Shown here one piece after another: positions 1 to 12,536 of a stretch of DNA of 64,000 nt. The notes below the pieces were generated by a model that saw only the letters and a program-made list of their open reading frames with translations, made no database searches and was not told where the DNA came from. Origin of the DNA: Aporrectodea caliginosa (lineage: Eukaryota; Annelida; Clitellata; Crassiclitellata; Lumbricidae); NCBI GenBank assembly GCA_020284085.1, contig JACEVL010000029.1, positions 1,658,348-1,722,347 of the forward strand, in the 5' to 3' direction. The translations under genes were made by a program, and so were the position numbers. The first letter of the stretch is position 1. Each line of letters opens with the position of its first letter.

Positions 1-60
1 GAGTGCCTCTGAGTAGTTTTCATAAAAGGGCGCTATATAAATTATATGAATGAATTAATA
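1..60 (+). repeat. CR1/L2-type retrotransposon 3' tail
   Basis: The first bases read like the end of the better preserved retrotransposon at 23400-23460: a GAGTGCCTCTGAGTAG block (end of the reverse-transcriptase frame) followed by GGGCGCTATATAAAT. This tail recurs at least fifteen times in the window on both strands. Only the 3' end is present, as expected for 5'-truncated non-LTR insertions or SINEs that borrow the tail. Confidence 0.6.
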
Positions 61-190
61 ATTATTCAAGAGTCACAAAGGAAAAAACGATGCGAAATTT
101 GGTACCCCACTATCTAGATCAAAGTTATGCTTCACATCACAACACATAAAATTCATTAAATTATTTTCCCACACAAGTAGCACCACCTAC

Positions 191-359
191 CGAGAGTGTT
201 GGAGAACTGGCAAAGCAGCCGTCGATGCTCAGGTTGTCAGATCCTCTCCGACGATGTCGGAAAAGGGAAATGGAACCACTGCCAATAAATCCTGTCGTTT
301 CGATAATGTTGTCCATCGACGACGCGATAGACAGATTACGAGGTGAGAAATATCCCAGA
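191..359 (-). CDS. Rgl: RGL exon 13, Ser-rich linker before the Ras-association domain
   Basis: Acceptor TTGATTTAG, donor TCG/GTAGGT, phase 2 in and phase 0 out, 56 codons. Polar, Ser-rich sequence ([32 protein letters not shown]) resembles the linker between CDC25 and RA domains, with basic RHRRRGS as a possible phosphorylation site (inference). The strong donor shows that at least one more exon lies left of the window. Confidence 0.88.
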
Positions 360-3300
360 CTAAATCAATAAAACCACATGATAATGAAATAATCATTTTC
401 TATTTATAAAATAACTAGCATTTTTTTACCCGGCGTTCGCCCGGGTTTTGCCCAGGCATAATTTTTAACAGCTGCAAATAAAGGCTACTTACTATATTTG
501 CTGATGGGCTTCAAATATTTAAAAAATGTCCATATATCTGAATGGAAACGATATTTAGAGGTGAACATAGTTGCTTTTCCCGTGTACTGCACGGGTTATC
601 TCTACCTTAATTACTCAATATTATTTGTTCCCCGTTCTACACGGGTTATCTAAACCTTATAATAGGCGTATTATTGGTTGCGAATCAGAGCGTTGACGTA
701 ATCAGAGCGGTGACGTAATCAGAGCGTTGACGTCATGCATATTTAGCCGCGTGACGTGGACAAATGGCCATACTATTATAAGATAGCCTCGTTGAAACAG
801 TTGAAAATAATTTAAAATGTCCATATCGGGTTTAAATAAAGTTGCGAGCTGAAAATAAACGTAATAATGTTGTGTAAAATTTTGTAAATCGCTAAAGCGT
901 TCCGTTTCGGAGCCTTTCAAAACGGACAAACAAACATACAAACAAACGGAAGGAAAACGTAAACAAAGTAAGCCTTATAATATAGATCTTTCTGTGTAAA
1001 TATAGCATAAATCTTTGTATAGTATAACAATAAACTAATCTTTCTAATAAAATAATCTTTTTATAAGACAGCACTGGCTATTGCGATGTTACAGCAAAAG
1101 CAGCATGGAGTTCTAAACTTAGAACATTAGCTGTTGCATGGGGGCAATACAGCACGGAGTTCTAAACTTAAAACGGTGGCTTTTGTACGAGGCAGCAAAA
1201 GCAGCATGGAGTTCTAAACTTAGAAGGGTGGCTTTTGCATGTGGCAGCAACACAGCATGGAGTTCTAAACTCTGGCTTCTGTTCTCAAACTGCCATGAAC
1301 TGATCCTCTGGATTTTGACCTGATTACGGCTTGGTTTTGGTGTGCCATCGGTTGATGCCTTGTGCATTGGACACTGGTGTAATAGACATTTCTGATTAAA
1401 ACCTCAACTATAAAGAAGACCAAACGTGTTCACTTTAAGATAAAAGTAATGAACGCTTAACCATTGAGCAACTCTAGAACATACCTAGATTTCTTTTGGT
1501 GCCCTTTGACTAGAGGTGTCGTCGGCTGAACCGCTGTTTCAGGCTCAATCTCGAGCGATAACTCAAAGCTGAAAGAGAAAACAGAAACGTCACATCATTT
1601 CGTAAATGAAAATAAAACAGAAATTACCGATTCATTTTATTTCGTAAATGAAAATACAATTAATTTTGACAGCATGACTCTGGATTGTTCATTATTGTTG
1701 TTATTATTTTATTTAATTACATTAACAGCAGTTTCCTTTCTGTTATGTTCTAGTCGTTAGCGTGTACTTGTCTGAGGATCGTAAGGTCACGGGTTCAAAT
1801 CAGCATGGAGTTCTAAACTTAGAACAGTGGTTTTTGTAAGAGGCAGGAAAAGCAGCACAGAATTCTAAACTTAGAACAGTTGCTTTTGTAAGGGACAGGA
1901 AAAGCAGCACAGAATTCTAAACTTAGAACAGTTGCATTTGTTTGGGGCAGCAAAAAAAGCAGCATGGAGTTCTAAACTTAGAACAGTTGCTTTTGTAAGG
2001 GGCAGGAAAAGCAGCATGGAGTTCTAAACTTAGAACGGTGGCTTTTGTAAGAGGCGGCCATGGACCAATAATCACATACCTTATTATATACCTTACCTAA
2101 TTCTAGATCTTACCACTTGACTTTCACATACCTTTCACTGTCGTCGTAGACTCGAATCTTATAGAACCACTTCATGAACAGCTGATCTGGTTTGATTTCG
2201 TACAGACTGGCTGCGGACTGGAGCAGTTTGATCTGCGTCATTATTTCGAACTCTTTCCTCCGTTTCTCGAAGTTGATCAGTCCTTCCTCGGTCGTGTCCT
2301 TCAAGGCCGTGTCGAGCATCATCAGGTCCGTGAGGAACGTTCCCAGATAAGGAACCGTGCCTTGAACCTTAGGCCTAATCGCCTGTGAAATAACATCCAG
2401 AAATCAGGATCTGTCATCATCATCATTATAATAATTATTATTATTATTATCAGAAAATGTGTAATGCATGCAAGGTCACACAGAAATGCGAATCTGAGGT
2501 GTGGTTAGTCAGTTGGCAGGTGAAGAGCTGTTAGATATTGAGATGTTTAATGAGACTCAGACAGAGTTTTGAGATGTTTCTAAAGGGAAGAAGAGTTGTC
2601 TGGTCCAGAGCGTCTCTGATCAGTTTCGCTCCAAGTAGCGCTATATAAATTAGCCATTATAATTACACTAATCATAGCAGTGTGCTGTAGAGTCACTAGA
2701 CCGGAAGACAGGTCAAGTTCGCAGTGTAGTGGTTATTGTGCTGGACTGTCAATCAAGAGGCTGGGGTTCCGTGGGGAAATTTGGTTTGAGATTTCTGCTC
2801 ACCTGCGCCCCAGCCAAATCTGACCGCATACACTGTCGGTGGGAGCAGACGAGATGGTGACAGAGCGGACTGGCCACCTGCCCCCATATGCCGAGGTTAA
2901 GAAAATGAAGTTGAGACACTTCATACCCATGGCTGCCTCAGGGCTAGCTTAATGAACTGTTCTTCTTCTTCTTTTTAAAGCTCATACGTGGTGAACACTT
3001 GTTCAAAAGAAACACAAAGTTAGACAGACTGAGAGCTACTAGAAGACTTACAGGGTCCATCTGCAGAGGACTTCTTCTGTGTTTTATGGCTCCTGGCCAT
3101 CCAAGTATTCGCTTCGGCGTTCTCACTGTACCAGGATCGGCGAACTTAGCCGTGCCCTCCTAAAAATAGCAACAGGACATTCTTTGATCGCATGTTTTTT
3201 TACCAAGCATCATTTGTAAAGTCTCAGTCAAAACGAAATTGTGTTACACGAAACTACGTTAAATGAAACTAAGTTAAACAAGGCCGGTTTCTGTTGAAAC

Positions 3301-4439
3301 CACCGAGAAATCATTTTGTCCTCATCAAATTAATGTCATCTTAAAGCAGCTACATTTATAAAGCATCTTATAAGCACTCTAGAACCAATCAGCCAGTCAG
3401 TCAGCCAACCAGTCAGTCATTCATTCATTCAGTCAGTCAGCCAGCCAGTCATTCACTGAGTCATTCAGCCATTCAGTAAGTCATTCAGTCAGTCAGTCAG
3501 TAAACCACTCAGTCAGTCAGCCATTCAGTCAATAAGTCAGTCATTCAGTCAGTCAAGCCAGTCAGTCAGTCAGTCATTCAGTCAGTTTCATGACAATACA
3601 TTACGACATAAACACAACAATGATCATTTTTAACATCAGTGTACAATTGTACATCTGCAATGACTACGCCTGCTGTTGGTGAGAATTGCTTCCAGAGTTT
3701 CTCGTAATTCTCACCTTGCTCAGAAGTTCGCGACACGTTCTCTGGTTGTCTTCCTCGGAGAAAATCGCCGACAGTTCGTCAAAAAGAATCAGTTTCTGCC
3801 TACAAAGCGTCAACAGTTTCAGATTTATGGCCCTCGTTTATTTTCTGTTAAGATAAAGCTTTGGTAGATTGATAAAATAAAATTAATTGGAGTGAAGTGA
3901 AACAACACTGAGCATGTTTGATCATGTTTTGACATCTTTGATCATGTTTGATCATTTCTGGTCATGTTTGATTATGTCTGGTAATGTTTGATCATGTTTG
4001 ATTATGTCTGGTAATGTTTTATCATGTTTGATTATGTCTGGTAATGTTTGATCATGTTTAGTCATGCCTGATGATGTCTGATGATGTTTGGTCATGCCTG
4101 ATGATGTTTGGTCATGTTTGATTATGTATAGTCATGTTTGGTCATGCTTGATTATGTTTGAATGACTAGCCATTCATGGAATACCAGGCCATCTGGGCAA
4201 ACTCAGTCGTCCATGCCTGCACACTAAATTAGTACAGATGTTTTTGTGCGAGTGTGGGTGGGTCGGTGTATGTGGGTGTTAAGCAATATACATAACGAGT
4301 TCTTGTTGATTGGAAATAAGAACCAGGTCTTGTATAAGCTTATAGCTTCTTACCTGGTTCTTATTGTACTTTCAGCTATGAATGACTCAGTACAATCTTT
4401 ACAAATGCAATTAAACATTTAAAAACCTCTCACTGGGAG

Positions 4440-4481
<42 letters not shown>

Positions 4482-4500
4482 CATTCAACCATCTCCCCAC

Positions 4501-4549
<49 letters not shown>

Positions 4550-7500
4550 TCATCATCATCACATATATATATATGATATATACAGGTGCAAGCACATGTG
4601 TGTATGTGTATGTGTATTTATTTGCATAGAAGATGGTCTCAACCTGTTCACTTGATTCCAGACGCTGTGGAGCCGGTAGACAGGTGCACTTTGCAGGCCA
4701 GATACGATGGCTTTTAACGAAGAGAAGTTCTTCAGATTTCGACATTCCTAGGAAAATAATAGAGAAAACCGTTAGCCAATTAATTGCTGACAATAATTAC
4801 CTACATAGAATAACATCTAATTCTGGCAGCTTTTGATTCAATAGAAAAAGAGCAGTCTCTCGAGCTAGCCCTGAGGCAGCCATGGGTATGAAGTGTTAGT
4901 GAGTTTATTTTCTTAGCTTCGGCATATCAGGGCGGGTGGCCAGTCCCCCTCGACGTCTCATCTTCCCACCGACAGTGTACGGTCAGTGTACTCATTATGG
5001 CTGAGTTGGCTAGGGGCGCAGATGGAGCAGAATCTTGAAACAAATTTCTGCCCTGGTGAGGATTTGAACCCAACCACTCAGCTGACAGTTTAACAGGCTA
5101 ACCACTACACTATTGTGCAACTCTCTTGATTCAATACATAACAGAAAAACTAATGATTGCAATTACCAAATACCTGAGCGATGTCGATCCACTTCTGTAT
5201 GATCAACGCTCGATCATAAACGGACAGCGTAGGTTGCTTTACGATTGTGGCGATCACTCGATACGTTACAGCATTGAACTGCTCAACCGTAGCGTAAACA
5301 GAGGGTGACTGGTTTGATCCAGAGAACTTCTGGCAGCGCCGAGACCAAACGGAACCAAGACAGTGATGAGGAATCACCTTCTTGAATAATTCCTGTAAGA
5401 ATGAAACAATTTATGAGATTATTAAGTTCACTGTCAAAGTTCATTGTAAATGTTCATTGGTGGGGAGATGGTTGAATGGTAACACGGTGGCACGAAGATC
5501 AGAAGGAAGCGGGTTTGATACAGGACAGATGGGCGCCTTGCAGGCTGCCATACAGTTAAATTTGACTCGTGTTAAACTTGTTATCATCTGTTACTACTAC
5601 CATGTCATGTAATCTTACAGCGTACTTTTAATTTTGAATTAATAAACGAATATTACTATTATTATCAAAAAAGTACATAGTAAAAGTTCATTAACACCAG
5701 TAACACTTGTTACACAGAAATTATATATATACCTCATAATCAGTTAAATAGTAATTTATTTATCTGGTACGTTTTATTTATCCAGTAATTAGTGTCTCAT
5801 AGGAGGAGGATCGAACCCTTACATTTCACATCACAAGACAAGCTTTCTAACCAACTGGCCACCATATCCCACAAGTTATCTGGCAAATAGTTATCTAGTA
5901 ATTAACATTATCTAGTAGATAGTATCTAGTAATACCATTAATATCCTTAAAAATATTTCTACAACTGCCAATATTAATATAATAATTTTCATTATTAATT
6001 AATTAATTAATTATCTAGTAGATAATTAATCTACAATTAGTCACTTACAGCATCGACAAACGTTAACTGTTCTGCAAACAGTCGCGGTGTGACCGACATG
6101 AAGTCGATCGGTTGGACGAAGTAGTTGGCGTTCATGTCCTGCGACTCTCGTGGACTGAGAAAAAAGAGCGGAGGACCTGACAACAAAAGCAGAACGCAAT
6201 AGTTAACAGTCATTAGGAAAACATTTCAGAGACACAAGCAGTGGCATATTAATCATCCCTAACATAACGCTGTCCTAAAAGTCTTAATGTAATCATCATC
6301 ATCTTACTATTATTATTACCATTATTATTATTACTATTATTGTAATGCAATGCAATGTAATTGAACATTTATATAGCGCCCCTTCAAAGTTCTACTCAGA
6401 GGCACTCTCTGCACTAGCCTTTATGATACTAAATGTCATTGCAAACGAACATTTTACATCAGTTAGCAAAACAATGCACAGTAAGCCAGGGGCGGATCTA
6501 GACTTTTCCTGTACGGGGGGCGATTTCTGTGGGCTTCCATGCATGAGCGATTTAGTAATTAGGCTATATCTAGCACAATATAAATTAAAAAAATTGCATA
6601 CCAAGAATTTTGCAAATAAAACTCAACTGCAAAAGTAAATGCACTACCGATCAAGTATTATGGATCCTTGCAACAATTATTTAAAGAATTAGGCTAATAG
6701 TTGATTTTTTAACCATTTAATCCTAAATTGTTGGAAGGCCAAAGGAATTAGGCTTATAATTAAAATGACTGATCAAATTAATATGTTTTTGAACTTTATA
6801 ACTTGTAACAAGACAAATTCCAATCTTCTGTTTCCAATCTTCGCAAAGTCATCAATCACTTTCTCCGCATCTGCTTAAATTTCCTGATAATGTGTTCAGG
6901 AGGGCTAAACCTTTCCTGACCCATATTTGGTCTGTCAACCATGTTTTTAGTTGAATTAGGCCTAATGAAGGGAAGCTCCTCTCACTGATGAAATGCTGAC
7001 CGGTACCGTTGGAAGAATAATTCTTTAAGGTTTACAAACATTTCTGAAGAAATTTCAGCAAATTTTACAATGAACTAACCAAATTTTGATTTAAAAAATA
7101 ATGGCTACACGTTTAGGCTATGCAAAGAGTAATAATATAGGTGCTGTGTGTGAAGATAATAATTATATCAATTAATTTAAAATTTAACCAAATGATGTTA
7201 AATGTCATTACGAATGAATAATAATTATTATATTACATCAGTTAGCAGAGCAATGCACAGTAAGCTGAAAGAGTAACCAATATTATTGTTATTACTATTA
7301 TTATTAATATTACTGTTATTATTATTGTAATTTTTTTGTATCCCAAAGTGCATATGATCCCTTAGTGATTTAAACACAAATTAAAAAATAGATAACATCT
7401 GGTCAATATCCAAAAGATCAGAAACATTACATAACATTACGTAATGCACAACCACACCCACGATCTACCACTGCCTTACTTTGATCGGTCGGTGATGCGC

Positions 7501-10500
7501 TTTCCGTTGATTCATCTCGTGCTCTGAATCCATGGCGAATCCTCCGAATCTTCAGAACCAGTTCGCTATCCTTCATCTGCTGATCGGCGAATTCGCGCAG
7601 AGATGCCAGAATTGGATGATGCGGTGATTCGTAAAAGTCCTCGGAGAAATTTTCGAGCCAGACGCCCAAGACTGTTTTTATCGTTCTAAAAGATGAGATG
7701 AAATCAAAATGAAGAAAAAATATTACTTACGCTGCTGTTAAAGGTATCCTTCGTTATAGCAGTAATATCATTATTATTATTATTACAACTGCCAATATTA
7801 ATATTATAATTTTCTTTGTTTTATTATTAGCATGAGGAGGACAGTAAGATAACGAGGAGAAGGAGAAGCAAGAGGAGTAGGGAGAGAAGTAGAAGCCGGA
7901 GGAGAAGCATGAGGAGTAAGACTAGGAGGGGAGGTGGAGTAGGAGGAGGAGTAAGATGAGGAGGAGGAGGAGGATGCAGAAGTGTGAATGAGGAATAGTA
8001 GGAAAGTAGATGTAAACTAACAGTGGTGAAGAGTGCACCTGGTCATAAAACAGATCCACCATATTCTGAAATCTCCTGTTTAACATTTGCACATCTGAAA
8101 GAGAGGTCATTAGACCTGGAAGAGAGGTTGTTAGACTTGGAAGAGAGGTTGTTACACCTGGAAGAGAGGTCATTAAACAGTACAATGGTACAACTTAGAC
8201 GCTTTATTTTACTTAACTGGACAATTCAAGGGCACTTTTCCAAACAGCAGAACTGTCTTAGTAAGAATCTGAACCCTTCACTTCCGGGCTGTCATCCAGC
8301 ACAATTAACCATTAGACTCCAAAACCCCAACCATAACTAGCTAACAGAAGGGTTCGATGAATACGTGCTTGGGCTCATGAATATGCAGTTTCCTCTGCTT
8401 ACGAATCCAGACCATGACTCCGGAAGTTCAAGACTCATACAGAATAGAATCAGACTTCGTTTGAGGCATTAATTTCATTTAATTTATTAATTGACCTTTG
8501 GGGTCACGGCCTGGGGCGAAACTACCATCTGCGAACACATGTCCAATTCAACTTCTACAGAGCCACGAATTAATTCGTAACACTATGCCTATGATCACAA
8601 TTATGATCATGATTACAACAACATGATTACAATTACGATCATGATTACAGTAACATGATTACAATAATGATTGCAATTACAAGACACGTTGAATACGTGC
8701 TGGTAAAACTTTTCGATCATTCAGGTTAATACAGAATGCCAGATTTCGTGAAACTGGCTTTGCATGACGGACTTAAAGATTGCTTGACTCAACTGGCTCT
8801 GCACGTCAGGCTCTCAATGACTGGCTCTAACTGGCCTTCTGTGACTGGCTCCACGACTGTGATTAGCTTCATGTGACTGGCTTTGCCCTTAGACTAGCTC
8901 GGATATCAACTTCTGACTGCCTTTCTGATTGGCTTTTCGCCACGTTGTAAAACTCTGGCTGAATTTCTGACTGGTTCAGACTGGCTTTCTGATTGTTTTT
9001 TTCCAGACCATAGAACTCCGTGAAGTTCAAGACTCATATTCGTGAATAGATTTTCAGACTTATTTTGATGCATTAATTTCGATTTTTACGAACTAATTAA
9101 GAATTTATTTAAGAAATTGTGGTTTTGGGCTGTAGGCCACTTATATATAGGCCGTGGTCCGTAAGCTGGTACGCTTAATTAGGCTTCCTACCCAAATCGT
9201 TCCCACTCTTGAACTCTGTAAAAGCCGACCATGTCCGATCCTCTCTCAACTTCTATATATATATATATATATATATATCTGTCTGTCTGTCTGTCTCTCT
9301 CTATCTCTCCTCACTATGTCTGTCTCTGTCTGTCAATCTACGATTTCTCTCTCTCGACATTAGGGAAAGAAATCATGATCTACTCTTGTCGGTCTGTCTA
9401 TCACTGTCTCTACTATCTCTCCTCTCTGTCGGTCTGTCTCTGTCTGTCTCTACGATTTCTCTCTCTCGGACAGAGAGAAAGAAATCGTACGATCTCTCTC
9501 TCCTCTCTGTCGGTCTGTCTATCACTGTCTCTCTACTATCTCTCTCCCTCTCTGTCGGTCTGTCTCTGTCATGACTCTCCCTCTTGACAGAGAGGGAAAG
9601 AAACGTACAACTGGCTCTCCCTTTCGTCAGTCTGCTCTCACTGTCTGACTGGCTCTCTCCCTCTCTATCCGTCTGTCTCGATCTGTTTCTTCTCCGCGGT
9701 GACGCTGGCTATATCATTTAAGCTATGTTTGGATGACTGATGTCCGAAGTTCCATGATGCGTTTGATTTGATTAATGTAGGAACTGGCTAGAGAGATTGG
9801 GCATCTTCGTTCGTTTGGGCGCAACAATTTGAATTCCGTATGAGACTTCAAACAATAGACTAAGACTTAGTGAAGTTACTGATAATTATAAGATGAGTAA
9901 CTGTAACAAGTAACTGTTCTTGTTCTAGCTCTAATAGGCCTACCTAGTTTGTGCACTGAATTTTTTACTAGGGCCTACCCGGATTTTGAAGAATTAAAAA
10001 AACAAAAAATTTAATATTCGTTGGCCAGTTTAATATTCGTCAATATTCTGAATTTCTAAACTGGTTAAGATTGGCTTGCGCATACTGTTCTATGCCATGC
10101 TAGCTATCTGAATGGTTGGTGAACGCTGACTCATTTCTGACTGGTTTTCTGACTTGCTGCAAGCCTCCAAATTTGATATCTGCATCCACAAATGGTTGCA
10201 GGAAATCAGTAAAGAACAGACAGACCGGTCCAATCGGCCAGACCTAATGACGGACCAAGGACCAAGACCTTGGACCAGACCCGATTTTTACGAGCTCTTA
10301 TTATGAGTTCTTATAATAATCCATTCCAATTAAGGAAGGAAATGACGCTGAATTTCAGCAGATCGTCAAATGAAGAAACTGGCTAGAACCGGTTACTCAA
10401 TGGCAAAATATCGGATAGAATCTATAACCAACCACTTCCATAATCCATAAAATTATAGAAGTCCATAACGCCCAGCCGGACTTATCAGCTGATACGCCAA

Positions 10501-12447
10501 TTAGAGTTATGACTTCTAAGTATTAAATTTAAGCCGATGAATAGGTCTCGTTTCCTGAAGACTTATTAGTCGCTGTGGAGTCGAATCATAGCGTTACAAA
10601 CAATATCGATCCTGACAGACTTAGGACTTTTGGAATGCTCATGCACAACCCGGATGATCGATATATCGATAGGCAGAAAATCCTAAGGATGATCATAAGG
10701 AGGATGATCATTAAGATGATCGAGAGGCAGATGTTCCTGATGTTAATGACAAAAGGGGCGATCATTAGGATGATCAGGGTTTTTAGCCTTTCAATTAATG
10801 TCAGATTATTTAAAACTAACAAGGTGTGTTAAACTCTGGAAGTGGTACATAGCTCACCAAAGGAACATGGAGGTTTAACAGGCACTATCTTTTATAAATA
10901 GCCCCATACACACATATATATACATGCATACATGGACACATATAGGCCCTATCCATCCATACAGCCATGCATAGGCCCTACATACTGGTGACTCTTTCAG
11001 TTTACTGTGCATTGTTTTGCTAACTGATGTAGGCCTAGGGCCTACATTTATAGCACAGAGAGTTCGTAGATGTGTGTTCACACATCAGCTTATGACAACA
11101 TAGAGCCGTTGCCTCTGAGTAGATTAGTTTTGAATATTACAGCTATATAAATGTTCATTTACATTACATTACACAAAAGAGGGTGTACTGAGGAGGGTTT
11201 GATGAACACATCTGGTGGTTGGAACCGCGTCCACGTCTCTCATTACAAGGGATAAGTTTCCAACGTCAACAGGCTGAGCCCCAAGGGATATATCCGCTTA
11301 CAGACGCCTTGGATCTACCAGCGGGATTTAGACCGTGATTACCTACAAGAACTAAGTCAACTCCCATCTGGTTGGTTGACTTAGGGGACGCACTGCTTGC
11401 CCTCAACGATCCGTCTGGATTAGCCTCCCCACCTCAGCTTATCGGCTGCTTGCACGACATCCATTAATACCGCCAATGTTATGAGGAGCTAGCATCAAAA
11501 GGCGCTCTATAAATTCCGCACTGCAGTCATGAATTAAGAATAGCTCCATTAATTATAAGAAATTGCGGTAAAGCATTTATGTTCGATGTCGAGCAAGATG
11601 TAGCATCACCTAAAGGCGCTCTGAAGCCTATAAATTCCGCACTGCAGTCAGGCAAATTAAGAATAGCTCCATTAATTATCCTCGACGTTGAAACATGCGG
11701 TAAAGCATTTATGTCTGATGTCGCTGGCGATCTTAAATCGGAAGATGTCACTTTAAACCTTTAGCTGTGATAAGGCAATACTGCCTTAATAGACACCTTC
11801 AAAACATTTTAGCTCGACGCTATATAAGGCCTATTGTTAACTCGGTTTTATTACTGTTGATCACTTTAAACGTGTATTTTAGATTACGATATATGGCACG
11901 ATACACTGTCAATATATGCAAAAAAGCTTCAGACCCCTAAATTGCCATTTTGCTGTACTACTGTTAAAATCGTGGCGACAAACGCTGAGTAAGGGGGGGG
12001 ATTGCTTCCAGCTTACAGAGGGGATAGTAGGCTCTGTATGTAAGTAAGTATATTCTTTATTAATCAATTTATAATCGCACTTTGGTGTACAGACATGATG
12101 TAGCGCGTTATAATGCATAAATAATAAGTGAGCATGTTGTGCTACTGCACACACTGTGGGTACATGCGTTCGCGCATGTCCATTACTGTCCATTAACTAG
12201 TTAGGAGACGGAGGTGGGGAGGGGTAGTCTCGGTTAAAGGTCAACGCGTCATTTACTGTGCGCTGTAATTTTCTCAACGACATCCGCAATGTCACAACTG
12301 GAGCCAATTGGTCTTAGCAGCTGCTGATGATGATGATGGTGGTGGTGGTCATGGTGATGACGTCTATGCCATTAAACCTAATTTTCCATCGGCATAGAAG
12401 AGCAAACAGACATTTCATATGCAGCCCTCAGAGGGTACTTGAAGTGC

Positions 12448-12491
<44 letters not shown>

Positions 12492-12504
12492 TATACACAC
12501 ATAC

Positions 12505-12536
<32 letters not shown>

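Noticed and set aside
6488..7265. Possible hAT element starting CAGGGGCGGATCTAGA
   Set aside because: The left end looks right and interrupts a known repeat, but no matching right end or 8-base duplication was found.
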